A DNA stretch of 64,000 nt from Pedobacter sp. KBS0701 (GTDB taxonomy: Bacteria; Bacteroidota; Bacteroidia; Sphingobacteriales; Sphingobacteriaceae). The notes beneath the pieces were generated by a model. The model was not told the origin of the DNA. It saw nothing but the letters and a program-made list of their open reading frames with translations, and searched no databases. Below are positions 33,666 to 42,852 of the stretch, piece after piece (positions within the stretch are counted from its first letter, which is position 1; each line of letters opens with the position of its first letter). Location: NCBI RefSeq assembly GCF_005938645.2, contig NZ_CP042171.1, forward strand, positions 5,332,001 through 5,396,000, written 5' to 3'. Both the position numbers and the translations under genes were made by a program.

Positions 33666-34208
33666 CTATTTATCACCCTTCCAGTCCTTCCCTTTAAAGA
33701 TCGGTTGCGGCTCAACCTTAAAAACAGCATTTAGCGCTTTCCTGCATTCTTCACAATCTGATTTGAAGCCCAAAGAAGTGATTAAATAACAAAACCCAAG
33801 CATACCCAATGCGATTAATGAACCAAATGCGAGATTTGGCTCTTGCTCTTTTATCGCCCCAAAAAGAAATATGAGGCAAAAAATTCCTGCGAATAAACAC
33901 CAAAGCATTAAAAAACCCTTTACAAGCGGCATTAAACTTAGCCTAACATCTATTTTACAACCACTGCCCTCTGCAAATATTTCTCCTGAAATATCTGCCT
34001 GAAAAGAGTTTCTATACAATAAATTTCTCTTGATATTAAATGTCGAACCGTAAATATATCCTTTAAATGGTATATTGTCCGGATTTCTGGGAATGAAACG
34101 CAGAGAAAGCTTTTGATCTTTTGGTAAAGCGCCCGATAAATTGTCCAAGGCCTCGTTGGCTGAAATATCCGAATGTAATACGAATGATTGAGAGGGAAAA
34201 ATTTTCAT
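33666..34208 (-). CDS. Two-span membrane protein, function unknown
   Basis: A 180-residue protein. A soluble N-terminal domain (FPSQSFVLHSDISANEAL, FKGYIYGSTFNIKRNL) is followed by two adjacent spans (about residues 108-125 and 133-150) and a basic end. The first part resembles small lipid- or ligand-binding domains in other Bacteroidetes hypothetical proteins. Two cysteines (SDCEECRK) lie near residue 155. No confident family. Confidence 0.62.
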   Translation of the reverse strand: MKIFPSQSFVLHSDISANEALDNLSGALPKDQKLSLRFIPRNPDNIPFKGYIYGSTFNIKRNLLYRNSFQADISGEIFAEGSGCKIDVRLSLMPLVKGFLMLWCLFAGIFCLIFLFGAIKEQEPNLAFGSLIALGMLGFCYLITSLGFKSDCEECRKALNAVFKVEPQPIFKGKDWKGDK

Positions 34209-34306
34209 TCCGGATACGTTAAAATCTGAATGACGATAAAATATAATTGCTAATTAAAACCGTCCGCTACACCCAAGACTAAGGACTCCTGACTTAAGAC
34301 TCCAGA

Positions 34307-34942
34307 CTAATTCGTCCTGCTCTTATCACCATCAAAGATCTGCTGCATCAGCTTACCCCAGGCGAAAGGATTAAGTAGTGGATTGGTTTGAACCATGTTC
34401 TTATTGATCATCCTGTCGAAATTATAGCGGTAATTCTGACTGCCGATTTCCTGTCCGTCGCGCGGTAACGTTTGGATCAAGCCATCAATTGACGAACGCG
34501 AAAGGTTCTTTTTGGCAATGGCCATATCATCATCGGCCAGTTTCATCGATAAAAACTCGCGGGTAAATTCTTCTGTTGTAGCCCAGGGAAAAACACGCAC
34601 CGAAGGTAAATCGATCACATTTGCTTTCAATTTAACCATAATGGTGTATTTACTATCAGGTGTACTTTGTGGTATTACGGTTGAGAATTTTTTGTACCCA
34701 ATGGCCGTAAACAAGATGGTATCGCCAGGGTTAACAATAAAAGTAAAGTATCCCCTGTAATCGGCACCAACCCTTTTACTCTTTGCAGAGAGATTGGTGA
34801 TGGTTACGTAAGGTATCACATTTGAACTATCGATATCGGTAATAATCCCTGAAAATTGGATGAGTTTATCCTGTGCCGGCTTTTGTTGCGCAAAAGCGGT
34901 TAGGGAAAAAATTAGGCAAATCAGGGTAATACAATATCTCAT
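34307..34942 (-). CDS. Secreted carboxypeptidase-regulatory-like protein
   Basis: A 211-residue protein with a signal peptide (ending LTAFAQ). Residues 25-110 resemble the CarboxypepD_reg-like/CNA-B-type beta sandwich common in Bacteroidetes outer-membrane proteins: FSGIITDIDSSNVIPYVTI, GYFTFIVNPGDTILFTAIGYK. The remainder is helical and charged. Outer-membrane receptors usually carry such a domain, but here it stands without a TonB barrel. It lies next to the iron-sulfur genes, with no obvious link. Confidence 0.72.
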   Translation of the reverse strand: MRYCITLICLIFSLTAFAQQKPAQDKLIQFSGIITDIDSSNVIPYVTITNLSAKSKRVGADYRGYFTFIVNPGDTILFTAIGYKKFSTVIPQSTPDSKYTIMVKLKANVIDLPSVRVFPWATTEEFTREFLSMKLADDDMAIAKKNLSRSSIDGLIQTLPRDGQEIGSQNYRYNFDRMINKNMVQTNPLLNPFAWGKLMQQIFDGDKSRTN

Positions 34943-34995
34943 TAAGACAAAAGTAATTTTTATAATAAAACTTTCTAGTTAAATAGTGTTAAAGC

Positions 34996-35241
34996 TTACT
35001 CTTGCTCTGCCATATTTACGGCAACTACCGAAGTGATCTGTGGAACAGCTTTCATAATTGCCTGTTCAATACCCGATTTCATTGTCATGAAACTCATTGG
35101 GCAAGAGCCGCAATTACCCAAAAGCTTAAGTTTTACCGTTCCTTCAGATGTAATTTCTTCAACAGAAACATCACCTCCGTCGGCCTTTAAATATGGCCTG
35201 ATGGTTTCCAATGCCTGTTCTACTTGTTCTGTTAAATTCAT
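34996..35241 (-). CDS. NifU C-terminal-domain (Fe-S scaffold-like) protein
   Basis: An 81-residue protein starting MNLTEQVEQALE; a longer reading from 35,283 adds a lysine/tyrosine-rich stretch and is less likely. GNCGSCPMSFMTMKSGIE contains the CxxC that binds a Fe-S cluster, as in the C-terminal domain of NifU and in NfuA. It follows mrp by 35 bases on the same strand. The two together suggest Fe-S cluster delivery. Confidence 0.87.
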   Translation of the reverse strand: MNLTEQVEQALETIRPYLKADGGDVSVEEITSEGTVKLKLLGNCGSCPMSFMTMKSGIEQAIMKAVPQITSVVAVNMAEQE

Positions 35242-35276
35242 TATATATTTTTTAAGGTTATAAAAATAGTAATTTT

Positions 35277-36353
35277 TTAGCAATTCACCATTTGCGCGTT
35301 GTTGATGGAAATCTGCTGTGCAATCTTACTTGCAATATCGCCAAATATGCCATCTAACAAAGGATTTTGGTTCAATGCTACCGGTTTTCCTTGATCTCCG
35401 GCTTCAGAAATACTCTGGATAATCGGAATTTCACCCAAAAATGGCACATCAAAACGTGCTGCAAGTTCTGTACCCCCACCTTTTCCGAAAATGTAATATT
35501 TATTATCAGGTAATTCTGCAGGAGTAAAATACGACATGTTTTCAATAACACCTAAAATCGGGATATTGATTCCTGGCATCCTGAACATCGCTAAACCTTT
35601 ATGTGTATCGGCCAGAGCAACCTGCTGAGGTGTAGTAACCACAACTGCTCCTGAAATCGGGAAACTCTGCGTAATGGTAATGTGAATATCGCCTGTTCCC
35701 GGTGGAAGATCAACAATCAGGTAATCCAGTTCGCCCCAATTGGTATCATTAAATAATTGTTTTACCGCATTTGAGGCCATTGGACCGCGCCAGGGCACCG
35801 GCTGCCCAGGATCAGCAAAAAATCCTAGCGACAATATTTTGATCCCGTATTTTTCGATCGGCAAAATTTTTGTTTTGCCATCTGCGGTTTCTTCAGCGCC
35901 TGGTTTCGCATCAACCAGGTCGAACATGGTTGGCACCGATGGACCATAAATATCGGCATCGATCAGGCCTACTTTGGCACCATCTTTAGCTAATACCACA
36001 GCCAGATTGCTCGATACGGTAGATTTACCCACGCCACCTTTTCCTGATGAAACCAAAATAATGTTTTTGATGTTATCTAGTGAAGAGGAGTTGGTTGGCT
36101 GCGTAACCCTCGAAGTTACATTGATTACGACTTCTGCCGTTGGCGATACAAAATGTTTAATGGCATTTGTACAGGCATTTTTCAGCATTTCCTTCATCGG
36201 GCATGCCGGAGTAGTAAGCTCTAATGTAAAATTGACCTGGTTATCTGTAATCTGTAAATCTTTAATCATGTTTAAAGTCACCAGATCTTTTTTAAGATCG
36301 GGATCTTCAACATTTTTAAGCGCATCTAAAACTTGTTGCGGGCTAATCTGCAT
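35277..36353 (-). CDS. mrp: Mrp/ApbC family Fe-S carrier ATPase
   Basis: A 358-residue protein. Residues 1-90 form a MIP18/DUF59-like domain (PACPMKEMLKNAC). Then comes a deviant Walker A, SSGKGGVGKS, near residue 101, and the P-loop ATPase with LIDADIYGPSVPTMF. Mrp transfers Fe-S clusters to target proteins. The usual CxxC after ENMSYF is absent here; the sequence reads ENMSYFTPAELPDNKYYIFG. I believe this form is typical of Bacteroidetes. The upstream gene for the transglycosylase is divergent. Confidence 0.93.
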   Translation of the reverse strand: MQISPQQVLDALKNVEDPDLKKDLVTLNMIKDLQITDNQVNFTLELTTPACPMKEMLKNACTNAIKHFVSPTAEVVINVTSRVTQPTNSSSLDNIKNIILVSSGKGGVGKSTVSSNLAVVLAKDGAKVGLIDADIYGPSVPTMFDLVDAKPGAEETADGKTKILPIEKYGIKILSLGFFADPGQPVPWRGPMASNAVKQLFNDTNWGELDYLIVDLPPGTGDIHITITQSFPISGAVVVTTPQQVALADTHKGLAMFRMPGINIPILGVIENMSYFTPAELPDNKYYIFGKGGGTELAARFDVPFLGEIPIIQSISEAGDQGKPVALNQNPLLDGIFGDIASKIAQQISINNAQMVNC

Positions 36354-36484
36354 TGTATGAATTTAAATTCAAAATTAACAAAACATAGCCATAAATACTT
36401 TTATTTAGGCTTTTTAACTGTAATTTTAACACGAAATAAACATTTAATTGTTACGTTTAAGCAATTAACCATTTTAACGACTAT

Positions 36485-38647
36485 ATGCGAATACCAAAAA
36501 TTAAGATCCCCAAAAAATATTTAAAAATCGGAGCCTGGGTTTTAGGTGTTTTTTTAGTCGTTTGTATCGCTTTTGGCGCCGTAGCTTATAGTAAAAGGGA
36601 AGCCCTTCTTAAAAAAATGGTGGCCAAAGCAATTGCCAAGGCCGATAAAGATTACGGTCTTGAAGTTAAAATCGGCAATGCCGGATTTACTGGCCTCAGT
36701 ACCGTTAAAATGACCAATATTTCTGTTGTTCCTAAAGAGCGGGATACCCTTTCTAACATTGGCGAACTGAGTGTAGGTGTAAAACTTCTTCCACTCATTT
36801 TTGGGAATGTAAAATTGTCGGAGGTAAAACTGAAAGAAGGTTTTGTAAGCGTAGTGCTTAAAGATTCGACCACCAACATCGATTTTATCTTAAAGAGAAA
36901 GAAAAAAGACAGCACCGAAAATAAAGGAAAAGTTAATTTATCAGAAATAGCCAGCAACATCCTGAACCAAGTTTTGTACAAAATCCCTGATGATATGGAT
37001 GTGCAGAATATGATTTTTAAACTAAATGATCATGACACGGCTAAACTGAGCTTTGCCACCATGGCTACAATTGATGGTGGGGATTTAAAATCGGCCATAA
37101 ATGTAAATAATGGCGAAGCTACCTGGCATGTAGATGGCCATGTAAATCCTGGCAGCAAAGAGTTACGCTTTACGGCTTATGCTGACGGTAAAAAACTCGA
37201 ATTACCCTACCTGAATAATAAACTTCATGCAAAAATAAGTTTCGACACCTTACAAACGGAACTTAAAAACGCGAAATACAGTGGCGATAATTATAAAATA
37301 TCGGGCTCCTGGTCGGTAAAAAATATGCTGATCAACCAACCGCGTATTGCTTCAAACGATATTATTGTCCAAAGTGCAAAACTGGATGCAGATATTCTGG
37401 TTGGTCAAAACTATATTGCTTTAGACAGCTCCTCAACAGCTTACCTAAAAAATGCACAAATCCATCCTTTTGTTAAATACACCCTAGGAAAAAACAAGAT
37501 CTACGAATTAAAATTAAATGCAGAAGAACAGGATGCCCAAAGCATTTTAGATGCTTTTCCACAGGGCTTGTTTGAGTCGCTGGAAGGATTAAAAGTACAG
37601 GGTAAGGTTAAATATAACCTCAATTTTTACCTGGATACAAAAATACCCGATAGTGTCCGTTTTAATTCGACCCTAACACCGGTTAATTTTAAAATTGTAC
37701 AGTGGGGCAAAACGAATCTGCAAAAAATTAACAATACGTTTGTTTACACACCTTATGAGTACGGCAAACCGATGCGCGATATCACCATTGGTCCATCGAA
37801 TCCAAACTTTACGCCGCTTTCGGCCATTTCTAAAAACTTCATTAATGCTGTTTTAACGGCAGAAGATCCTTCGTTTTTTACGCACAATGGCTTCGTTGAA
37901 GAATCGATCCGAAAATCGATCGCCGTAAATTTTAAGGAAAAGAAATTTAAACGTGGCGGTAGTACCATCAGTATGCAGTTGGTTAAAAACGTTTATTTAA
38001 GCCGTCAGAAAACTTTGGCGCGTAAAGCAGAGGAGATTTTGATTGTTTGGCTTATTGAACATAATCACCTGATCAGTAAACAGCGGATGCTAGAGGTGTA
38101 TTTCAATATCATGGAGTTAGGCCAGAATATTTATGGAATAGGAGAGGCCTCAAGATATTATTTTGGAAAGCAACCAGCCGATTTAACTATTGGCGATGGA
38201 TTATTTTTGGCCAGTATTGTACCTAAGCCTAAAGCATCGATGTATAAATTTATGGCCGATGGCAGCTTGAAACCTTATATGTTCAACTACTTCAGGTTTA
38301 TGGGGAATATTATGGCCAGAAAAGGTTTAACACCTGGCGATACCTCTGGTTATGGTTTTTATAATGTTCGTTTGAGAGAAGGACTGCGCCGTTACCTGGC
38401 ACCTGATACGGCTGTGGTTGATACGTCTGCTTTCGACGATGATGGCGATGGTTTACCGGTTATAATTGTACACGATAAAAATAAAAGCTTCTTCGAACGA
38501 TTATTTGGCGGCGGATCTAAAAAAGACACCACTACAAATAAACAAACGACCACACCTGCCGATACCGCTAAAACCAAAAAACAATTGAGGCAGGAGCGCA
38601 GGGAAGAACGGAGACGCCAGAAGGAACTGGAGAAAAGTCAGCAGTAG
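36485..38647 (+). CDS. AsmA-like / GT51 peptidoglycan glycosyltransferase
   Basis: A 720-residue protein: one N-terminal membrane span (about residues 15-40), a long region (about 55-430) of AsmA-like beta-strand pattern (KIGNAGFTGLSTVKMTNIS, GFVSVVLKDSTTNIDF), then a GT51 transglycosylase domain at about 450-620. Catalytic-site motifs are present: EDPSFFTHNGF near 458 and RGGSTISMQLVKN near 489. No penicillin-binding transpeptidase domain follows. The C-terminus is a charged, low-complexity tail. It would polymerise lipid II into glycan strands outside the inner membrane. Confidence 0.87.
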   Translation: MRIPKIKIPKKYLKIGAWVLGVFLVVCIAFGAVAYSKREALLKKMVAKAIAKADKDYGLEVKIGNAGFTGLSTVKMTNISVVPKERDTLSNIGELSVGVKLLPLIFGNVKLSEVKLKEGFVSVVLKDSTTNIDFILKRKKKDSTENKGKVNLSEIASNILNQVLYKIPDDMDVQNMIFKLNDHDTAKLSFATMATIDGGDLKSAINVNNGEATWHVDGHVNPGSKELRFTAYADGKKLELPYLNNKLHAKISFDTLQTELKNAKYSGDNYKISGSWSVKNMLINQPRIASNDIIVQSAKLDADILVGQNYIALDSSSTAYLKNAQIHPFVKYTLGKNKIYELKLNAEEQDAQSILDAFPQGLFESLEGLKVQGKVKYNLNFYLDTKIPDSVRFNSTLTPVNFKIVQWGKTNLQKINNTFVYTPYEYGKPMRDITIGPSNPNFTPLSAISKNFINAVLTAEDPSFFTHNGFVEESIRKSIAVNFKEKKFKRGGSTISMQLVKNVYLSRQKTLARKAEEILIVWLIEHNHLISKQRMLEVYFNIMELGQNIYGIGEASRYYFGKQPADLTIGDGLFLASIVPKPKASMYKFMADGSLKPYMFNYFRFMGNIMARKGLTPGDTSGYGFYNVRLREGLRRYLAPDTAVVDTSAFDDDGDGLPVIIVHDKNKSFFERLFGGGSKKDTTTNKQTTTPADTAKTKKQLRQERREERRRQKELEKSQQ

Positions 38648-38824
38648 TAGATAGTTTTCAGTTGACAATTTACAGTTTGCAGTTGTAAGTTAAACTCAAC
38701 AATTAACCAAAACAGTTTGCAATTGGCGGTTTACAGTTTTTCAGTTCTTAGTTAAATTCACAGTTAACCGAGTTAAACAATTAACCTACATCACTTTCCA
38801 ACATTTAAACTATTTAACATCAAA

Positions 38825-39367
38825 ATGCATAAAATAAAAGTAGAGGATAAAGAGTTCGAGATATTTTTAGAAAATGACACCTTAAATAAACGCATCCGTT
38901 TGATGGGCATTCAGATGAATGTTGATTATGAAGGCAAATGCCCCTTATTTATCGGCGTGCTGAATGGCAGCTTTTTATTTATGGCCGATTTAATTAAAGA
39001 AATCAACGTGCCCTGCGAAATTGCCTTTATGCGTGTGGCCTCTTATGAAGGTACATCAAGCTCCGGAAATGTAAAAGAACTGATCGGACTGCCTGAAAAT
39101 ATAGAGGGAAGAGATATCATCATTGTGGAAGACATTGTTGACACCGGCCTTACCTTAACCCAAATTTTAAAAACGATTAAAGAAAAAAATCCGGCATCGG
39201 TTAAAGTAAGTTCACTTTTGCTAAAACCAAGCGCCCTGAATTACAAAATTGAAGAGCTGGAATATGTTGGTTTTGAAATACCTAACGAGTTTGTAGTAGG
39301 TTATGGCTTAGATTATAATGGCCTTGGCCGAAACCTGACCGATATTTACAGGGCAACAGGCGCATAA
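38825..39367 (+). CDS. hpt: Hypoxanthine phosphoribosyltransferase
   Basis: A 180-residue purine salvage enzyme. FIGVLNGSFLFMADL and the PRPP-binding loop IIIVEDIVDTGLTL (about residues 98-111) are diagnostic. It joins hypoxanthine or guanine to PRPP. Length agrees with bacterial Hpt. psd follows after 55 bases. The upstream 180 bases contain short-word repeats and no gene. Confidence 0.94.
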   Translation: MHKIKVEDKEFEIFLENDTLNKRIRLMGIQMNVDYEGKCPLFIGVLNGSFLFMADLIKEINVPCEIAFMRVASYEGTSSSGNVKELIGLPENIEGRDIIIVEDIVDTGLTLTQILKTIKEKNPASVKVSSLLLKPSALNYKIEELEYVGFEIPNEFVVGYGLDYNGLGRNLTDIYRATGA

Positions 39368-39422
39368 TTTTTAGATTGGATTAATTTATTTTTCGCACCT
39401 TTGCCCAATAATTTTTAACAAA

Positions 39423-40082
39423 ATGACCATACATAAAGAAGGTTACACCACCATTGCCTTAAGCATACTGTTTATTTTCGTGATCAACGCGGTTGTTGAT
39501 TATAAATATCACGACATTACCTGGTTGCGCTGGTTCATTTATATTTTTTCAGCTGCTTTATTCATTATTGTACTGCAGTTTTTCCGTAATCCGAGCCGTA
39601 GCTTCTCTTCAGGTGAAAACCTGGTCATTTGCCCTGCAGATGGTAAAGTCGTGGTAATCGAAGAAACAGAAGAAGGCGAATACTTTAAAGATAAACGTTT
39701 ACAGGTATCTATTTTTATGTCGCCTGTTAATGTGCACATTAACCGTAACCCCATTTCAGGTGTAGTTAAATTTTTCAAATACCACCCAGGAAAATATCTT
39801 GCGGCTTGGAACCCTAAATCATCTACCGAAAACGAACGTACCACCACTGTTGTAGAGCATAAAAACGGTACGCCGGTATTATTCCGTCAAATTGCAGGTG
39901 CTTTGGCCCGCAGGATTGTATGGTATGTAAAAGAAGGTGATCAGGTGATACAAACAGAACAGTTCGGTTTTATCAAATTCGGATCGAGGGTAGATGTTTT
40001 TCTTCCCATAGGCACCAAAGTTAACGTAGAACTTAACCAGGTTGTAAAAGGCGGAATCACCACCTTGGCCACTTTAAGTTAA
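39423..40082 (+). CDS. psd: Phosphatidylserine decarboxylase (short form)
   Basis: A 219-residue proenzyme converting phosphatidylserine to phosphatidylethanolamine. Two N-terminal membrane spans (about residues 12-26 and 38-54) are followed by the core: CPADGKVVVI, VSIFMSPVNVHINRNP, GEFFKYHPG-type HPGKYL. The self-cleavage site is Gly-Ser in KFGSRVDVFLP, near residue 186, which generates the pyruvoyl group on Ser. The length is that of the short Psd-B/archaetidylserine group. A strong terminator follows. Confidence 0.93.
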   Translation: MTIHKEGYTTIALSILFIFVINAVVDYKYHDITWLRWFIYIFSAALFIIVLQFFRNPSRSFSSGENLVICPADGKVVVIEETEEGEYFKDKRLQVSIFMSPVNVHINRNPISGVVKFFKYHPGKYLAAWNPKSSTENERTTTVVEHKNGTPVLFRQIAGALARRIVWYVKEGDQVIQTEQFGFIKFGSRVDVFLPIGTKVNVELNQVVKGGITTLATLS

Positions 40083-40101
40083 GGATATAATATTTCACAA
40101 C

Positions 40102-40138
40102 AAAGCCGGTTTAGTTAATGCTAAACCGGCTTTTTGTT
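40102..40138 (+). terminator. Terminator after psd
   Basis: A perfect 13-base stem (AAAGCCGGTTTAG / CTAAACCGGCTTT) with a six-base loop and a following T-rich run. Confidence 0.85.
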
Positions 40139-40445
40139 TTTCCATTGGATTAACGCGGTGTTCTTGAGGACACAGACCAAAGGAAATGAAAGGGATTTTG
40201 GAACACTAAAGAATCCATCTAAACCTGATAGCAACGGAAAGCCAGCATCCCGATTTTTAATCGGGAGAGGACTTGTAGTGGATAGCAGGAACACACGTTA
40301 ATCATTGCGCAAGCCTTGCTTTCCAAAAAACGAAATAATTTTATCTGTTTATCATTGATGATTTACAAATCACTACATTGAATTGACGCAGAGGTCTATA
40401 GGTAAGAAAACCTGGGATTCAGAGACACAAACCACGGGAGCAGCG
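40139..40445. other. Non-coding stretch with a dispersed repeat element
   Basis: No gene is seen between the psd terminator and the MscS gene. The part at 40,221-40,292 (ACCTGATAGCAACGG, then a small TCCCGAT/ATCGGGA hairpin, then TAGTGGATAGCAGGAA) matches the pattern of a repeat family known to me from Flavobacterium and Pedobacter intergenic regions. Confidence 0.45.
40221..40292. repeat. Bacteroidetes intergenic repeat (CCTGATAGCA ... GGATAGCAGG)
   Basis: The outer parts read ACCTGATAGCAACGGAAA and TAGTGGATAGCAGGAA. The centre contains the hairpin TCCCGATTTTTAATCGGGA. This resembles repeated intergenic elements that recur in Flavobacterium and related genomes. Copy number cannot be judged here. 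Confidence 0.45.
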
Positions 40446-41621
40446 CTAATCCGTAGCATCATTACCGACTTCTTTTTCTGCTGCGTTGCCAAGTGGCCTG
40501 TCGCTGATTAAACGTTGTGTTGGGTAAGCAAAATCCGATTTATTACGAATCACGATATCCATAATCTCCAGGTTAATTTCCTGCCTGATTTTAAGGAATT
40601 CGGAATAATTAAGTACCGTTACAAAATAATTAACTTCAACATTCAAACCCGAATCGCCAAAGCTTTTAAAAGAGGCGTTTCCATCATTGCTGGTACCCTC
40701 GTGATTATTGATGTAACTTTCAATTTCGGTGATAATTTTTCTTAAAGAATCTGAACTGGTTTCGTACGTAAGTCCAATCACAAATGATACCTTACGCGAA
40801 TTTCTCAAGGAAAGGTTTTCTAAAACACCGTCTATCATACCTCTATTGGGTAGGGTAGCCATGGTTTTTTCGGAAGTTCTGATCCTTGTGCTTCTGAAAC
40901 CTACCTTTTCTACAGTGCCTTCCACACCGTCAACCTTCACCAGGTCGCCAACGGTAAAAGGTTTATCTAAAAAGATGGTGAATGAACCAATTAAGTTCTC
41001 TAAGCTCTCTTTAGCGGCCAAAGCAATGGCAATACCACCAATACCCAGTCCGGTAATCAGCGTCAATACATTAACCTCGAAAACAAAACCCAAAAGGGTA
41101 AAAAAACCAATAAAGATTACAAGCGTTTTAAACAGTTCTTTTAAAAAGGGTACCAATTGATCGTCGGCTTTATTTTCAGTAAGCGATGCCTTATATAACA
41201 AAACGTGGCTAATAAAGTCGATTATTCTTAAGATAATCCAAAAAACAGATAAAATGATCCCAAACAAAAATATCCGGTCAATACAATCCCCAATGGTTAC
41301 CGGGATCAACTCTTTAACCTTACCGATTAATTTACTGTAATGGAATACTGCTACCTCTAACGGATGCTTTAACTGGTTGATAGAAAGGTAAAGCGTAGCT
41401 AACAGAATAAAAACCTCTATGGGCTTTACAAGTAGCGCAACAAAAGCATCGTTGTGTGATTGATTTGAAAAGTTTCTGAAAAGTTTAAACAACAACTTGC
41501 TTAAGAGCTTGGAAACAATATTTTTGAAAACTAAGCCAAAAAAGAGTATACCTCCGAAAAGGAAATAGGCTTTTATGGTATTACCCCAAAAAACTTGGTC
41601 GAAAAAAGCAGAATCTAACAT
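40446..41621 (-). CDS. MscS-family mechanosensitive channel
   Basis: A 391-residue inner-membrane channel with five predicted spans. The pore helix and beta-domain of MscS are clear: TLITGLGIGGIAIALAAKESLENLIGS near residues 190-215, followed by VGDLVKVDGVEGTVEKVGFRSTRIRT. It opens under osmotic downshift to release solutes. The cytoplasmic end (NVEVNYFVTVLNYSEF) is the vestibule. Compared with E. coli MscS (286 residues) it has two extra N-terminal spans. Confidence 0.92.
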   Translation of the reverse strand: MLDSAFFDQVFWGNTIKAYFLFGGILFFGLVFKNIVSKLLSKLLFKLFRNFSNQSHNDAFVALLVKPIEVFILLATLYLSINQLKHPLEVAVFHYSKLIGKVKELIPVTIGDCIDRIFLFGIILSVFWIILRIIDFISHVLLYKASLTENKADDQLVPFLKELFKTLVIFIGFFTLLGFVFEVNVLTLITGLGIGGIAIALAAKESLENLIGSFTIFLDKPFTVGDLVKVDGVEGTVEKVGFRSTRIRTSEKTMATLPNRGMIDGVLENLSLRNSRKVSFVIGLTYETSSDSLRKIITEIESYINNHEGTSNDGNASFKSFGDSGLNVEVNYFVTVLNYSEFLKIRQEINLEIMDIVIRNKSDFAYPTQRLISDRPLGNAAEKEVGNDATD

Positions 41622-41648
41622 TTAACAAAGGTATAAACAAAAAAACCT

Positions 41649-41670
41649 CCACGAAATTAATCGTGAAGGC
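41649..41670 (-). terminator. Terminator downstream of rplS
   Basis: CCTCCACGA and TCGTGAAGG form a nine-base stem with one mismatch, placed 21 bases after the rplS stop on the minus strand and followed there by T-rich sequence. Confidence 0.5.
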
Positions 41671-41691
41671 TATATCTTATAATAAAGAATA

Positions 41692-42039
41692 TTATTTTCT
41701 CAAAGATTTGATACGAGCAGCTTTACCAGTTAAAGCACGTAAATAGAACAATTTCGCTCTACGAACTTTACCATAGCTATTCACTTCTACTTTCTCAATG
41801 TTTGGAGAACTAAAAGGGAAAATACGCTCAACACCAACGCCGTTGCTCATTTTACGAACGGTAAAGGTTTCGTTAGCACCTGCACTGTTACGTTGTATTA
41901 CAACACCTTGGTAAATTTGAACACGTTCTTTATTACCTTCGCGAATTTTATAGTGTACGCTCACTGTATCGCCAGACTTGAACGCAGGAAAATCTTTTTT
42001 CGCGATGGCCTGCTCTTCAACAAATTTTACTAAATCCAT
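41692..42039 (-). CDS. rplS: Ribosomal protein L19
   Basis: A 115-residue 50S protein. FKSGDTVSVHYKIREGNKERVQIYQGVVI and the C-terminal YGKVRRAKLFYLRALTGKAARI are the L19 signature. Length normal (about 115). It lies downstream of trmD on the same strand, as in many bacteria. Confidence 0.98.
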   Translation of the reverse strand: MDLVKFVEEQAIAKKDFPAFKSGDTVSVHYKIREGNKERVQIYQGVVIQRNSAGANETFTVRKMSNGVGVERIFPFSSPNIEKVEVNSYGKVRRAKLFYLRALTGKAARIKSLRK

Positions 42040-42177
42040 GATTTTAAGCTATTAAATCGATATTTCATCCCGTGAAAATCGGATTGCAATATTAGGGATT
42101 ATTTTTGAGAAAAAAAAACCTATTTTAATTTTTTCCACATTCTTTATGAATTCCACATTCGATTGTGTTAATTGCTT

Positions 42178-42852
42178 CTATTCCAAAAGGTCAGGACGGC
42201 GGGTTTTAGTCCGTTCTAAGGCCTGTTCGTGTCTCCACTCGTTCACTTTTGCCTCGTGGCCACTTAATAAAACATCGGGCACTTTATGTCCGCGCCAATC
42301 TGCCGGACGGGTATAAACCGGTGCGTCAAGCAGTTCTCCCTGAAAACTATCAGATAGGGCAGAGGTTTCATCATTTAAAACACCAGGTATTAAGCGCACC
42401 ACAGCATCTACCACAATTGCAGCAGGCAGCTCTCCTCCACTTAAAACATAATCGCCAACAGAGATCTCTCTTGTTACAAAAATATCACGTATACGCTGAT
42501 CTATGCCTTTGTAATGGCCACACAAAATAATGATGTTCTTTTTAATAGAGAGTTCGTTGGCTGTGCTCTGGTTTAAAGTAACACCATCGGGACTCATGAA
42601 AATAATTTCATCGTACTCTCTTTCTGCCTGAAGTTTTTCAATGCAGGCTGCAAAAGGCTCGATACTCATTACCATACCGCTGCCTCCGCCATATTGGTAA
42701 TCGTCTACACTTTTTTGTTTGTTAGTAGCATAATCCCTCAGGTTATGCACAACAATTTCGGCTATACCTTTTTTTTGTGCACGTTGCAAAATAGAATGAG
42801 CAAAAGGACTTTCTAATAAAGCGGGCAGAACTGTTATAATATCGAAACGCAT
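42178..42852 (-). CDS. trmD: TrmD, tRNA (guanine-N1)-methyltransferase
   Basis: A 224-residue SPOUT-family enzyme that methylates G37 of tRNAs. FDIITVLPALLESPF starts the chain; GGGSGMVM, LCGHYKGIDQRI and SVGDYVLSGGELPA form the trefoil-knot SAM site. The C-terminal domain is complete. Part of the rpsP-rimM-trmD-rplS group, though here a separate gene intervenes between rimM and trmD. Confidence 0.97.
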   Translation of the reverse strand: MRFDIITVLPALLESPFAHSILQRAQKKGIAEIVVHNLRDYATNKQKSVDDYQYGGGSGMVMSIEPFAACIEKLQAEREYDEIIFMSPDGVTLNQSTANELSIKKNIIILCGHYKGIDQRIRDIFVTREISVGDYVLSGGELPAAIVVDAVVRLIPGVLNDETSALSDSFQGELLDAPVYTRPADWRGHKVPDVLLSGHEAKVNEWRHEQALERTKTRRPDLLE

